Positions 1 through 11,197 are shown, numbered from the stretch's first letter. The stretch is DNA of 64,000 nt from Glaciozyma antarctica PI12 (GCA_002917775.1 KZ627156.1:1162838-1226837); one strand, 5' to 3'. Numbers and translations: made by a program. The notes: generated by a model not told the origin, from the letters alone.

Positions 1-2
1 CG

Positions 3-453
3 GTGACCTGGGACCGCGCGCAGAAGCGGTTCTCGTGGCATCGGTACGGGCTGGTCACTGAGCTCGCGACGGAGACGACCAAGGGATGGGTCAAGATCGC
101 CTGGCCGAAGGAGGAGGTGCCTGCAAGCTCACCTGGTCCGTCTCGCTCTCTGACCTCTGCCTCCCTGGCTAACTTCGCTCGCAGGACCTCTCGACGCCGA
201 GTCTGGCTCGACCGACGCTCCCTGGAAACCCTCTCTCGCCTCCCTCTCCCTCGACCCTTCCTCCTCCACTCCCCCAGCACCAGAGCTCAAGATCTCGCCG
301 CTCGACCTACAAGGCGGGTACCACTCGCGGGCTCAGCGGACGAAGAGGTTCAACGAGAAGAAGCAGGAGGAGAAGGTGCATGGGATCAAGGCGCGGGGAG
401 CGGAGCTGCTGGAGAGGAGGAAGAACCAGGAGGACTTGTTGAGTATCGACTGA
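3..453 (+). CDS. 3' end of an unidentified protein gene
   Basis: The last two exons of a gene that begins left of the window. The upstream exon reads in frame from base 3 and carries the aromatic-rich stretch FSWHRYGLVTE followed by KGWVKIAWPKEE. A 49-nt intron (136-184, donor gtccgt, branch-like ctaac, acceptor cgcag) restores one frame to a TGA at 451-453. The C-terminal tail is strongly charged, with RTKRFNEKKQEEK and ELLERRKNQEDLLSID, probably helical. I do not recognise the family. The charged tail would fit an RNA-associated or nuclear protein, but that is only composition. The exon-intron joint is supported by frame; the function is unknown. Confidence 0.6.
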
Positions 454-1160
454 AGTGGGAAATATCGCTGGCGTTCATTTCGGAGCGAGAGGATTAGACT
501 ACGGTGCGAAGGATTACGGGACTGAAGGGGTGTAGGCGGGACGTCTTAGCGCCAGGTCGTGCCGACGGTCTGCGTGTCACTCGCGCTCGTCGTGAAGGAT
601 CTGCTCAGAGCTCTGCTTCAGTCACTGCTCGCCATCGCGAATCCGAATCGGCGCACCGTTAGGATCCGACTCCCACGAGATGACACCACTGCCGACTTGC
701 GGACAAACTGCTCGCACAATTCAGCTCACCTCTCCTTAGCGACATCGCGAGCTCACCTTGTGCTGAAGTGCCGTCGAAGCTGTCACCGTGCAGAGGTTGT
801 TTGACGCCGTGTACTACGCCGCCGAGCGTGCAATTCCGGGCGCCGGGTTCCAGTTCGCGAGCTCCGAGACCAATGCCACGAGGAGGATGCTTTGCAGTTC
901 CACATCAGCTTGCACCAGAGAGGAATGTGAGGTACTCACATCGCCAGACACCGTCCTGGCGATTTGATAGAGCGTTGCAGCCACCGCACTACTCCACCAG
1001 CACCTATACCGCACGTAAGAGACGCTTCGAGGACGGCCAGGAGAGGGAAAGGAGGAGCGAGACCGGCCTTCGCGTCGACTCAAGGTTGTCCTCCTCCCTT
1101 CCTTATCCTCTTCAAGGCTTCCCTGCTTAGACCTAGATCTGCTCTTATCTCTAGACACTC
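454..1160. other. intergenic, no gene seen
   Basis: This spacer lies between the stop of the first gene and the ATG of serine dehydratase. Short open frames occur on both strands but none has intron signals, a plausible start and family resemblance together. It must hold the 3' end of the left gene and the promoter of serine dehydratase. Confidence 0.5.
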
Positions 1161-2533
1161 ATGGCGTCCGCACCTTCACCAGCACGGCCGACGCAGCTCC
1201 ATATCGAGACTCCTCTGCAGTACTCGTCGCTCCTCTCTCAGCACGCCAACTGGTTGGTCTCTCGCACCTCCAAAGACCTCTCACCAACCCTCTCCACCCC
1301 AGCCACGTCTACCTCAAACTCGAGAACACGCAACCCAGCGGCTCGTTCAAGACCCGGTCCGCCCTCTCACCCCCACATCTCTTACTCCGCCTGACCCTCT
1401 CAACAGCGGTATCGGCGCCTTAGCTCTCGCCTCCATCACTTCCAGCACTCCCACCCCACACCTCGTCTGTTCTAGCGGAGGGAACGCCGGCCTCGCATGC
1501 GCCTACGCCGCGCACGCGCTCTCACTGCCTTGCACCATCTTCGTCCCGCTCTCTACGAAGCCGGCGGTCGTGGAACGGATCCAGATGTACGGAGCGCAAG
1601 TGGTTATGGGAGGAGCGCATTGGGCAGAGGCGGATAAGGGAGCGAGGGAGCTGGTCGAGTTGGAGGAGAGCGCGTGAGTTGCGTACGGTGCGGTTCGGCG
1701 CGGACGAGAGCTGATGTGTCTGGCGCAGCGTCTATATTCCACCTTTTGACCACCCGATGGTCGTGGAAGGGAACGCTACGATTGTGCCAGAGTTGGAGGA
1801 GCAGCTGCGTTTGCAGGGGAAGAAGGCGGACGCGATCGTCTGCTCAGTGGGCGGTGGGGGACTCCTCGCTGGGATCCTGACCGGTCTCGCCTCGTCCGGT
1901 AGCTCAAGTGCGTCCTATCCTCCCTTTATTCAGATCGAACTAACCGCCTCGTACCACAGTCCCCGTCCTCGCCTGCGAGACTTTGGGCGCCGCATCCCTC
2001 GCCGCATCCCTCGAAGCCTCGTTCGCCGTCAAGCCGTTCATTCCCCGCCTCGAGCGACTAGCAGGCATCACGAGCATTGCCACCACCCTCGGCGCAACAG
2101 CCGTCTCCATGTCCGCTCTCAAGCTCGCCGTCGAGCACCCCGGAGGCGTCGTGAGCGTCGTAGCGGAGGACGCGCGCGCCATCGCAGCCGTTCGTTCGTT
2201 TGCCAGTACGTCTTTTCTCGCTTTAGATTACATTTTTATTGACGAAACGATGCAGCCGACCATGGGTTCTTCGTCGAACCGGCTTGCGCCGTCTCGCTCG
2301 TCCCCATCTACCTCCGGGAAATCCTTTGGTTGACCCTGCCGACACTTTTCGGCGAGGAAGCCGTAGATACGCAGAAAGATCTTCCAGTAATCGTCGTAAT
2401 TGTTTGCGGAGGGAACACGTTTGCGCTCGAGGCGTTGGAGGCGTGGGAGGCGGAGCACGGGAGAGGAGGGGAGGGAGGGAGGGTGAGGACGTTGACGAGG
2501 GGGAAGCCGTTGGTGCTTGCGAACAAGCCTTGA
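1161..2533 (+). CDS. CHA1: L-serine dehydratase (PLP-dependent, SDS/CHA1 type)
   Basis: Six exons (1161-1252, 1303-1356, 1407-1673, 1729-1907, 1960-2205, 2256-2533) join to 371 residues, the usual length of eukaryotic serine/threonine dehydratases. The N-terminus has YLKLENTQPSGSFKTRG, in which K47 is the expected Schiff-base lysine for pyridoxal phosphate. The phosphate-binding loop SSGGNAG and the glycine-rich SVGGGGLLAG follow in the family order. It should deaminate L-serine (and L-threonine) to pyruvate (2-oxobutyrate) and ammonia in the cytosol or mitochondrion. No regulatory ACT domain is visible, as expected for the SDS branch. Every splice site is GT-AG and preserves frame. A threonine dehydratase or racemase of the same fold is the alternative, but the short length favours SDS. 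Confidence 0.9.
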
Positions 2534-2942
2534 TAGCAACGCGTGCACTCTGGTTCGCTTGGTACTGTGGCCTGCGTCTCACTGCAAACTGCTCTTCAAC
2601 TCGCTCCGCGCAATTCATTGCGAAGTCCAGCGAGTTTGAGAGTTCTCCAGCAGCGTAGAGCTCGAGTTGACTTCAGCTTGTTATTGTTCGCGGCGCATGA
2701 GCAGTAATGGTCGCGAAGCAGGCTCGCTTTCGGTGTAGCGTCGAGCGGAGAGAGCAGGTACCGCTAGAACGTTGAGTCAAGCGACGAGCCAAAACAGCGT
2801 GTGATATCTTCCGGACTATCACCCGCTCAACGTCGCCTCGCTCTCCTTCAGAAGCTCGCCAGGGATCCTCGTCCTCTGCGCTCAGATCAGCACGAGCTCG
2901 AGAATTCGAAGTAACGACCACGTATCGGTAAGGTGGACTTGT
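2534..2942. other. intergenic, no gene seen
   Basis: Spacer between the serine dehydratase stop and the recognisable end of the damaged F-box-like copy A1. No exon, RNA gene or repeat could be supported here. Confidence 0.4.
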
Positions 2943-3565
2943 TCAAGGTTGTGGAAAAAGGGCGGGGAATGTCGGTGCATAGTGGCTGTGAACTAGCGCT
3001 AGCGGTCCTGCGAGGCTGAGGGTCGTGATCGTCTCGAGCCGCAAAGTCGTCGCTTTCTTGGCCGAGGCACGAGGTTGATGTCGATGTCCGGCGGCACTGT
3101 AGTCGAAATTGAGCAGGAGATGGTTGAGCTGTGGGTAGTAGGGCGTTCGTCTGTGGGTCTGCAGGGTTGAAGTCTTGGACTCCGTCGAGCAGTGCAAAAG
3201 CTCCGGATCATACTGATTCCCATGAGGGTAAATTCCTTCGATAATCATTCCTCATATCCTCGGGCATCCCACCAGAGCGAGTTTCCCCAGCGCAGGTAGG
3301 CCTCTCCGAAGAAGTTCCTCAGCCCGACTCCCCTCGGAAGCCCTTCGTCCTCCATCTCCTTTAGCTGCAACTCAAGGTGCTCAACCAGTGCTCCCAATGC
3401 CGCGTGTGTTTCGATAGTCCAGCACAGGAGGTTGAGACTCGCCCAGTCGCAGATTCGAATCGAGTGGTAGAGGTTGGGACGGGTGTAAGGGACGAGGGCC
3501 GTGGTGATGCCGTCGGAAATCTGGTGGTCGCTCGCGTCTCTGACGAGGAGGGCGATGGCGTGGAG
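2943..3565 (-). pseudogene. F-box/LRR-like gene copy A1, truncated and frame-broken, 5' side lost in gap 1
   Basis: Reading on the minus strand from the gap edge, the segment LVPYTRPNLYHSIRICDWAS followed by LNLLCWTIETH matches the post-F-box segment of the paralogues in this window (compare the intact 52-kb copy with RATLYRSIQIATFGALELLC). Further on, YPQLNHLLLNFDYSA and TTLRLETITTLSLAGPL match copy A2 at 22.3 kb. These pieces lie in different frames with a stop between them, and the resemblance to A2 fades near 2943, so the last third is missing. The F-box itself would lie in the N run. It is a decayed copy, or a copy damaged by poor assembly next to the gap. Confidence 0.6.
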
Positions 3566-3965
3566 NAGNNNNNNNNNNNNNNNNNNNNNNNNNNNNNNNN
3601 NNNNNNNNNNNNNNNNNNNNNNNNNNNNNNNNNNNNNNNNNNNNNNNNNNNNNNNNNNNNNNNNNNNNNNNNNNNNNNNNNNNNNNNNNNNNNNNNNNNN
3701 NNNNNNNNNNNNNNNNNNNNNNNNNNNNNNNNNNNNNNNNNNNNNNNNNNNNNNNNNNNNNNNNNNNNNNNNNNNNNNNNNNNNNNNNNNNNNNNNNNNN
3801 NNNNNNNNNNNNNNNNNNNNNNNNNNNNNNNNNNNNNNNNNNNNNNNNNNNNNNNNNNNNNNNNNNNNNNNNNNNNNNNNNNNNNNNNNNNNNNNNNNNN
3901 NNNNNNNNNNNNNNNNNNNNNNNNNNNNNNNNNNNNNNNNNNNNNNNNNNNNNNNCNTTTTTTTN
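3566..3965. other. assembly gap 1 (N run)
   Basis: A run of N of about 400 positions with a few called bases at its edges (3567-3568, 3956, 3958-3964). It sits exactly between the head-to-head F-box-like copies A1 and B1. A gap of the same kind sits between the matching copies B2 and A2 at 21383-22316. Confidence 0.99.
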
Positions 3966-4770
3966 CGCCAGAGATCACGGCCAGGGTCTTCGAAATGGTG
4001 GCGGAGAGCCCTGCGAGGCCAACCTGGGGCTCTCTCAACCGAGCCCTCGTTCCCTTCACTCGCCTCAACCTCTACCGCGCCATCACCATCTCGGACCTCG
4101 CGAGCCTGGCCTTGCTCTTTCGAACTCTGGAGGCGCGCTTCGAACTGGGAGGGCTTATCAATTTAATTGCTCTGGAGTTGGAGGAAAGTGGCGACGAGGA
4201 CGCTGAGGCTTGTCAAGCGGCTTCGCAAGCGGTGGCGACGCCTCCCTACCTCTTCCTCCCGCACCTCAACATCATCACGCTCCGAGTCTCCTTCTACTAT
4301 TACTATTCCCTATTTATATTTCCTTCATCTACCTACGACGGCCCTTCATCTATGGACCTGTCGACGCCCAATCCCTCATTCCATCCCGCCTCACCTCGTC
4401 GCCTCTCCAAACCTTACCTCGCTCGCCCTCTCGGAGAAGTCAAATCAATCGATCTGGTTAAGCTTCTTGCCGCGGCTCTAAACTCCCAATTTCTTCTCTC
4501 CCTTTTCATCAGCTGCGACGAACCCGACTTGGACCTTCACACCTCCCTTTCGCGGTTCACCTCTCTCCTTGAGCTCTCCATCGCAGGACTCATCCAAATC
4601 GCCTTCCCTTTAAACGTGCTTCTCTCCGACCCTCTTCCCCTCGAGCACCTCACCTTCGGCTGATCTTCACCTGCTCGCTCCCAGACCTCATCTCCCTCTT
4701 CGACGATCCGCCTCTCCCCTCGCTACGAGTGATTACACTCGACGTCTTTACCGCTGGAGCTGTTGGATAA
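3966..4770 (+). pseudogene. F-box/LRR-like gene copy B1, broken, 5' side lost in gap 1
   Basis: The frame leaves the gap with PEITARVFEMVAES and TWGSLNRALVPFTRLNLYRA, the end of an F-box-type module and the LYR motif shared by the family. Leucine-rich segments follow (YLFLPHL, LLSLFIS, PLEHLTFG). The frame stops at 4661-4663 directly after LTFG, whereas copy B2 continues through another ~110 residues; the following bases still resemble that continuation (SLFDDPPLPSLRVITLDVFTA in another frame). The copy is therefore cut short. By family resemblance the ancestor was a putative SCF substrate receptor, but no substrate can be proposed. Confidence 0.6.
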
Positions 4771-5279
4771 AACACCCCCACTTTGTTCGCCTACCAACGT
4801 TCTTTTTCAAGGGCTCAGCACGCGCCCCAGGACGCTCCCCCCGCCCAAATGAACCCCACGGACTTTTGGGCACGTCGTCCTGCTCCTTTCCACCTCTCTA
4901 CTTCTTCTCTAGCCGTTACCAGCCTCAGATTCGTTCGTCCTCGCTATCAATCGAGTTCAAACGGCGCAACACGCCTCGAGCGTCGGACATAGGATAGAGG
5001 CCCGGAGAGCAGCGGTTGGAGGAAGCTGAAGACGTCGAGCTGTAGATAAAGAGCGGGGGCAGGTTCTCACTCACTTTGAGCCCATCTGACCCAAAAAAGA
5101 GTCTGATTCTGCTCCGGAAGAAAGAAGTCCTCGGCCAGCGAAAGTGGCTGGCTGAGCTCGGCCCTCTGAAAAACGCCGAGTCCTTCGTCGTTTTTTGCTC
5201 CCTCAGGCCCTTCTCCTCCCCTCCTCTCTCTACTCTACCTACTCTCCCCCCCCTCCACCAACTCCACCAACACTTTAAA
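4771..5279. promoter_or_regulatory. upstream region of nucleolin, CT-rich before the ATG
   Basis: No gene is supported here. The last ~65 bases before the nucleolin ATG (about 5213-5275) are almost pure pyrimidine on the + strand, a common core-promoter or 5' leader feature of strongly expressed fungal genes. That it marks the start of transcription is inference. Confidence 0.4.
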
Positions 5280-7384
5280 ATGGCAAAGTCCACCACCGTC
5301 AAGGCTCCTAAGGCCGCCAAGATCGAGAAGGTCGACTCTGGCAAGAAGAGCAAGTCCTCCTCCAGCAAGAAGGCAGCTCCCGTCGTCGAGTCTCCCGCCA
5401 AGGTCGGCAAGAGCACCAAGAAGGGCCCTTCCCCTCTCAGCAAGGAGGTCTCGTCCGACTCGGACGACTCGAGCAGCGAGGAGGACAAGCCCGCGAAGAA
5501 GAACGGCAAGGTCGCTGCTGCTGCCCCCGCTAAGAAGGCCGAGTCCAGTGATGATAGCTCGGATGATTCTTCTGATGATGAGGTCGCTGCCGTGCGTGTT
5601 CCTCCCTACCCCCTCCCCACTCTTCAGGAGCAAGCCCCGTCAGAGGGAATCTTCGTTCGACTTTTTTCATTCACTCTTGCGAGCCACTGCGGGCTTGCGC
5701 GACGGAGATGAGAAGCTGCCAGCTGACTTCCGTGTATTCCTTTTCCCTCTTGCAGCCCGTCGTCGCCCCCAAGAAGGCCGCCAAGGTCGCGAAGAAGGTC
5801 GTCGAGGCTGTCAAGCCCGCCGAGTCCTCCTCCGACTCCTCTGACTCCGAGTCTGAGGCTGAGGCCGTACGTTCTTTTCCCTTTACTCCCCCCTTCACCT
5901 GCCGCGCTCTCCCCGCGCGCGCAATCTCGAGAACGGTGGCGGAAGCTGACTTTTTCGCTTTTTCTCCCTCTTCTCCCTCGCAGGTCCCCGTCGTGACCAA
6001 GGTCGCTAAGGCCGTCGTCGCCACCGCCAAGGCCGTCAAGGCTGCCGTCACCGCCGAGTCCTCGGACGACTCTTCGGACGACTCCTCCGCTGAGGAGGTA
6101 CGCAGCTCCCTCTCCCTCCCCCCGCCTTCTCCAGCTAACCCTCGCACCCACAGGCACCCAAGGGCAAGCCCGCCGCCGCCGCCGAGTCCTCCGACTCTGA
6201 CGACTCCTCCGACGAGGAGATGGCCGAGGCCGTCCCCGTCGCTTCCAAGAAGCGCGCCGCTGAGGACACCGAGGCTCCCTCGAAGAAGGCCAAGACCGAC
6301 GACGCCCCCGCCGCCGTCGCTCCCGTTGACGAGGCGACCGCTGAAGTCACTACCGTCTACGTTGGTGGACTCTCGTGGAACGTCGACAACGAGTGGCTCA
6401 AGAGCGAGCTCGAGGTCTGCGGAGAGGTCGTCAGTGCTCGTGTCGTTACCGACCGCGAGACCCAGAAGAGCCGTGGTTTCGGTTACGTTGTGCGTTCACT
6501 TTCTTCTTTGTTTGGGGAAGAAAGACGGGAGCTGACACGCGTTGTGCGCTTTCGTAGGAGTTCGTCAAGGCCGAGTCCGCCCAGAAGGCCCTCGCTATGG
6601 CCGGCAACGAGATCGACGGACGCGCGATCAAGGTCGACCTTTCCCTCCCCCGCCCTCCCCGCGAGAACGCGTTCGGAGACAAGCCCCAAAGAAAGGTTCG
6701 TCCTATCCTCCTCTCTCGCTGAAACCCGCAAACTGACGATGTTCGCGCAGGTCTTCAACGACACCCTCTCGGGACCTCCCACCACAACCCTCTTCGTCGG
6801 CAACCTCCCCTTCTCCGCCACCGAGGACGCCGTCTGGTCCGCCTTCGCCGACTTCGGCGACGTCTCCTCGGTCCGTCTCCCCACCGACCCCGAATCCGGC
6901 CGTCCCAAGGGCTTCGGTTACGTCGAGTTCTCCTCCCTCGAGGCCGCTGAGGCTGCCGTCGGCAAGGGTGGACCCCAGGCGACTGGAGATGGAGTCTCGA
7001 TCGAGGGACGTACCGTTCGTTTGGATTACTCGCAGCCCCGAGGAGAGCGAAGTGATCGTGGTGGAGGAGGAGGACGTGGTGGAGGACGTGGTTCGTTCGG
7101 TGGAGGACGTGGTGGAGATCGTGGAGGACGCGGCGGACGCGGTGGAGGACGTGGTGGAGACCGTGGAGGACGTGGTGGAGGGTGCGTTCTTTCTCGCTCC
7201 TGAGTCTGGCGAACTGAACTGACGATGGCTTTGATGTAGACGCGGTGGAGGAGATGGAGGATGGGGAGGACGTGGCTCTGCTCGCAGTGGAGGAGCCGCC
7301 AAGTTCGAGGTACGTCTCTTCGCTCTCCCCTCATCGCCGCTGCTGATCCGAATTCACTCACAGGGAAAGAAGACCAGCTTCTAA
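5280..7384 (+). CDS. NSR1: nucleolin-like nucleolar RNA-binding protein (Nsr1/Gar2 type)
   Basis: Eight exons (5280-5591, 5756-5866, 5984-6097, 6154-6489, 6558-6695, 6751-7181, 7240-7309, 7364-7384) give 510 residues. Residues 1 to ~225 alternate Lys/Ala/Pro-rich stretches with acidic Ser-Asp-Glu blocks. Two RRMs follow: RNP2 TVYVGGLSW with RNP1 KSRGFGYV, and RNP2 TLFVGNLPF with RNP1 RPKGFGYVEF. The C-terminus is an RGG/GGR-rich tail. This order is diagnostic of nucleolin, which binds pre-rRNA and snoRNPs in the nucleolus and is needed for 18S rRNA production. The acidic serines look like casein kinase 2 targets and the RGG arginines like methylation sites (known for the family). Each acidic block ends at an exon border. 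Confidence 0.95.
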
Positions 7385-7879
7385 ACTCGTTCACCCAACT
7401 CTTCCTCGCCTCCTTTAGATTCTCTTTCCACCCCCCCCCCCCCCCTCCCCCCAAAACGACCGCTTGTTCCATCGTGTCGACCTCTCCCCCCCTTTTTCTC
7501 TCACTTCTCTCATACCTCGGACGCGAGTGCGCGCTGGGTTCTTTGGGTACTACCCGACCTGTATAATCCGCAATATGATTACAACCCAAAATGTCGTGTT
7601 CGCACAGAGAGTCAGAGAGAGAGAGAGAGACGAGAAGTCGAGAAGTCGGAAGAGTGGTGAAGTGCGAAGGTGAACTGGCATTTCAGCGCTCAGCGCTCAG
7701 CAGGCTGGCCTCCACCTCGCTCAGCGCTTGTTCTAGTCAAGTCTAGGCACTTGGTACGCACGTAAGCACACAGAGAACAAACCTGGGTCGAGGTCAACGC
7801 GCCCAAAACAGGACCCCTTAGCGCCAAATCGCGCAGCAGCCGCCTCTCTTCTCCCGCTTTCGCCGCTTTCGCCGCACGA
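7385..7879. repeat. nucleolin 3' region with C15 tract and (GA)n; heme oxygenase promoter
   Basis: No gene is seen. The region holds a run of 15 C (7431-7445) followed after one T by 6 more, a GA dinucleotide run near 7614-7630, and a short direct repeat of AGCGCTC around 7685-7700. The first part is presumably the nucleolin 3' UTR and the last part the heme oxygenase promoter. Confidence 0.6.
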
Positions 7880-9024
7880 ATGAACGCGAACGGCTCTCTC
7901 CCCACCGCCACTGCACTCCCCGTAGGCCTGCACACCGAACTGACCTCCTTCCCCCTCGCCACCCCGACTTCCTCGACCCCCTCAACCCCTTCCTTCGAGC
8001 TCTCCTCCCTGTCCTCCACCGCGCCGTCCACCCCCGACGAAATCTCCTTCTCCACTCGCCTCCGCCTCGCCACCGTAGAAGCGCACGCGAGCGCTCTCCT
8101 CCCCTCTGTCGTCGGGTCCGTCCCTTCCCTCCCTTCCTACCGCGCACGCGAGCTGATACGAAGTAGGAAACTCGTCTCGGGGGAACTACCGCAGGACCTC
8201 CACTTGCGGTACCTCATGATACTCCACCGCGTGTACTCGGCGCTCGAGAGTGCGCTAGAGGAGCATTCTACTCACCCGAATTTATGCGGCATCTATAACC
8301 CTGTGCTCCTAGCGAGAAGGGCGGCGTTGGAGAGTAATATGGAGTTTTATACGGGGTGTAGAGAGTGGAAGGAGAGTGGGGTGTGGAGGGAGTGGGAGGA
8401 GGAGCCTGTGGAGGTGAGGGAGTATGTGGAAAGGGTTAGGGAGGTGGGAGAAGGGGAGGGGACGAGGTTGTTGGCGCATGCTTATGTGCGGTATCGTGCG
8501 TTCCTTTCTCTCTCTCGGTCTCGCGGGAGCTGATGATGAGCGCAGTGGGAGACCTCTCGGGTGGACAACAGATTGCGCGAACACTACGGCGCGCCTACGC
8601 TCTCCCGCCTACAGGCGAAGGCAGCGCTTTCTACGAATTCTACCTCCCCCCTCCCTCCGCCTCTCACCCGTCCCTCCCCTCCTCCTCGAGCGGCGAACGA
8701 GAGCGCGCAGGAGGAGCCGAGGTGAAGGCGATCAAAGCGTGGTTGCGCGAAGGGCTGGACGAGGCGGGGAGGCGGATGACGGTGGGGCAAAGGGATGAGG
8801 TGGTGGAGGAGGCGAAGAGGGCGTTCGAGTTGAATGTGGGAGTGTTTAGGAGCTTTGAGGAGGCGGTCAAGGCGTTGGAGAAGGAGGAGGTCAGGGTCAA
8901 GGTGGTGAAGAAGGTGGAGATGGTGCCGCAGGAGACGGGGATGGTGACTTGGGCTGGAGTGGCGGTGGGGTTGGGGTTGGCGGTGTATTTGGGATGGAGG
9001 GATGGGAGTTGGAGCGAGGTGTAG
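7880..9024 (+). CDS. HMX1: heme oxygenase, tail-anchored
   Basis: Two exons (7880-8495, 8546-9024) give 364 residues. The proximal heme-ligand region reads LATVEAHAS, with H69 at the position of the ligand histidine. LPQDLHLRYLMILHRVYSAL and RLLAHAYVRYLGDLSGGQ follow; the last is the heme oxygenase signature on the distal helix, restored exactly across the intron. The last ~25 residues contain a hydrophobic segment (WAGVAVGLGLAVYLGW) typical of a C-terminal ER membrane anchor. The enzyme opens heme to biliverdin, CO and iron, drawing electrons from cytochrome P450 reductase; in yeasts it serves iron recovery. It is longer than yeast Hmx1 because of an N-terminal Ser/Thr/Pro-rich stretch and an insert before the anchor. 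Confidence 0.93.
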
Positions 9025-11197
9025 CCGAGGTATTCGTCAGTCTTGTACCGCCTTACCGCCTCTTTTTTTGTAGAATCTCAGTTTAGATCGTATTCTCCAG
9101 TCTCCTTCGCAATCTTAGACTCCCCTCGCACCAGACTCTCGTTGAAAGGAAAGAAGAGGTCGAAAGTCGCTCTTCCCCACGGAGATAGGCTCAGCGCTCA
9201 GCCCAACTTCGAGTCGACGACTCTGTCCCTCCACCACACTCTCGCCCAGCCTGTCGTCTCCAACTACTACCTCCACTACCGTCCACGCGCCGTCCCCCTC
9301 CCTCCTCCACCCCCTCCCCGCCGCTCATCCGCCATCGCGCCGCCACTACACCCCTCCCTCCCGAATGACGCCCTCTTCTCCCTCCTCCGCCGCTGGAACA
9401 AGCAAGTCACTCACCTCCAGTCTGCGCCTGTGCCAAAGGAGCGACTGGATCTGGCACCGGCGAAGGAGGTGCAGTTCTCGCCGGAGCAGTTGAGGAGCAG
9501 CGTTGAGAGGGTGTACTTGACGGTCGTAGTAGGGGTTATGGCGCTAGTGGCGGAGGTGGAGCGGTTGAGGAGCTGGCAGGAGCCAGTTAGAACTACGGTG
9601 TTTGCCTCGGTGCGTTCCTCTCCCAGCGAAGAGGTCCTGGCTAACCAAGGAGACAGGCGTACTTCATCGCGTGGTCCTCTCGACTCGGTGTCGGCGCCTT
9701 CCTCCTCTGCTTCCTCTCGGCCCTCGTCCTATCTCCCAATTTCCGCGCCTTCGCCTTCCCACCTCGTCCCCCCAAGATCTCTCCCGTCACAGGCACTCTC
9801 TCTCCCTCCGAACTCGCCGAATCCAAAGCGACAGCTTTCGCCGATGAAGTCTCCCAACTCGCCGCTTCTCCCGTCTCGGAAACTCCTCTCACCGTCGACG
9901 ACCTTCTCGAGCCACCGGTGGAGGAAGAGGTGAAGAAAGAGGACAAGGTGCGGGCGTCAAAGCTCGCGAAGCATGGGCTGCCGATCCAGCAGTTCGCTGG
10001 AGACCTCGCGGATGGATGGGAGAGGTGGGCGAACGCTCTTTCGCCTTCTTCTCCCTTCCCGACAAACGAGGCGAGGATCAAGGTCGCTCTGCACCTTTTG
10101 CCGATCGCATTGGCGCTCTTGGTGCCAGTCCCAGGTGCGACCTGGACGGCCGTCGCTGGACTGGCTTTCTTTGGAGACCCGATGCTGCGACTCGGTATCC
10201 GTCTTCTCGACGAACACGTGGCATCCTGGCGCGAAGCGATCCAGATCCAGCAGTACGCCGCTTTCCGATCATTCTTGCGAAGAGATCTAACGACCTTCGC
10301 AGCTCCATCCTCGCTCGAGTCCCCTCCAACGCCCAACTCACCATCACCCTCCTCCGTACCGCCGAAGCCGCCGGATCTCCCCTCCCTCCCCCACCTCTTC
10401 CTCTCACCCGCGTCTCTTCCCCCGCTCCCATTCCTCCTCCAGCTCCTGCACGGAGCGACTTCGACGCCTCGCTCGCTAGCGAGACTTCCGTCGCGAGTCC
10501 GAAGGACAGGAATGGGAAAAAGAAGTTTGCAGAGTTTGTGAGGAGTGCGGCGCGGATAACGGAGGAAGGAGCGGGGTACGTGAGTGGGCAGAAGAGCTTC
10601 GATTGGGAGAAAGTCTCTCGAGTACGTTCCCTCCCCCCTCCTCCCTTTTCCCGTCACTGACGTGGACACAGCTGGCGGTCGACAGACTGAAATCGTCGAC
10701 GGGCTCAGCACTCCCCGAGCACCTCATGGCCGTAATCCCTCGCTCCCCCACCGCAGCAGACGATCGCTCCAACTCCAGTTCGTCTCTACACCTCTCCCTC
10801 CTCCCTACACCCACTAACCCCTCACAGCCTTCTACGCGCACCACGCTTCGAAACCCGGCCACCTGCCTCCTCCGCCTCTCCTCCGCCTCGTCCATCTCCT
10901 TCCTCCCTCGTCGGACCAGCTTCACTCGACCCCATCTTGATCCCGATGGATCGGATCAAGAGCCTGCGAAAGACGGCGGGATTGGGGTGGAAAGGACGGA
11001 TAGCGGCGGGGTGGGTGATGGGTGGGGGGAATGGGAATGTTGGGGATGGGATCGAGGTGCGCTGGTTGACTTCGGCGACAGAGGGTGAGGGGGAGAAGGC
11101 GGGGGAGAGAGTGGCAAAGTTCGCTGCGATTGTGAGGAGGGACGAGCTGTTTAATAGGCTCGCTGGACTTGCAGAGGTGCGGTGGGAGAGCGTGTAG
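9025..11197 (+). CDS. DUF3292-type membrane protein 1 (start not identified)
   Basis: Multi-exon gene clearly paralogous to the one at 57.5-59.9 kb. Shared blocks in order: FSLLRRWNKQVTHL; a helix with RLRSWQEPVRTT; AYFIAW with a hydrophobic run LLCFLSALVLSP; DGWERWANALSP; ARVPSNAQLTITLLRTAEA; and the end RRDELFNRLAGLAEVRWES. I recall this pattern from the fungal family DUF3292, whose function is unknown. Introns fit at 9610-9656, ~10253-10302, after SFDWEKVSR and near 10785-10828. No in-frame ATG exists between the heme oxygenase stop and the first conserved block, so the 5' end is open. A frame change between ~10865 and 10920 cannot be explained by a GT-AG intron. Confidence 0.7.

Noticed and set aside
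454-1160. Overlapping frames upstream of serine dehydratase
   Set aside because: Frames on both strands overlap heavily and show no family resemblance; the dehydratase start at 1161 is complete without them.
3440-3475. GATTCGAATC at 3451 resembles a tRNA T-loop
   Set aside because: No acceptor or anticodon stem could be paired around it, and the bases read as coding in the F-box-like copy A1 (SIRICDW).
7060-7180. Regular short repeats that look like an array
   Set aside because: They are codons for the RGG/GGR tail of nucleolin (GGT-GGA-CGT units); there are no spacers as in CRISPR.
7614-7630. GA repeat as a regulatory element
   Set aside because: A simple dinucleotide run in a 3' region; nothing points to function.
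9022-9024. Programmed read-through fusing heme oxygenase to DUF3292 protein 1
   Set aside because: TAG followed by CCG is not a known read-through context; kept only as one option in the finding on the missing ATG.
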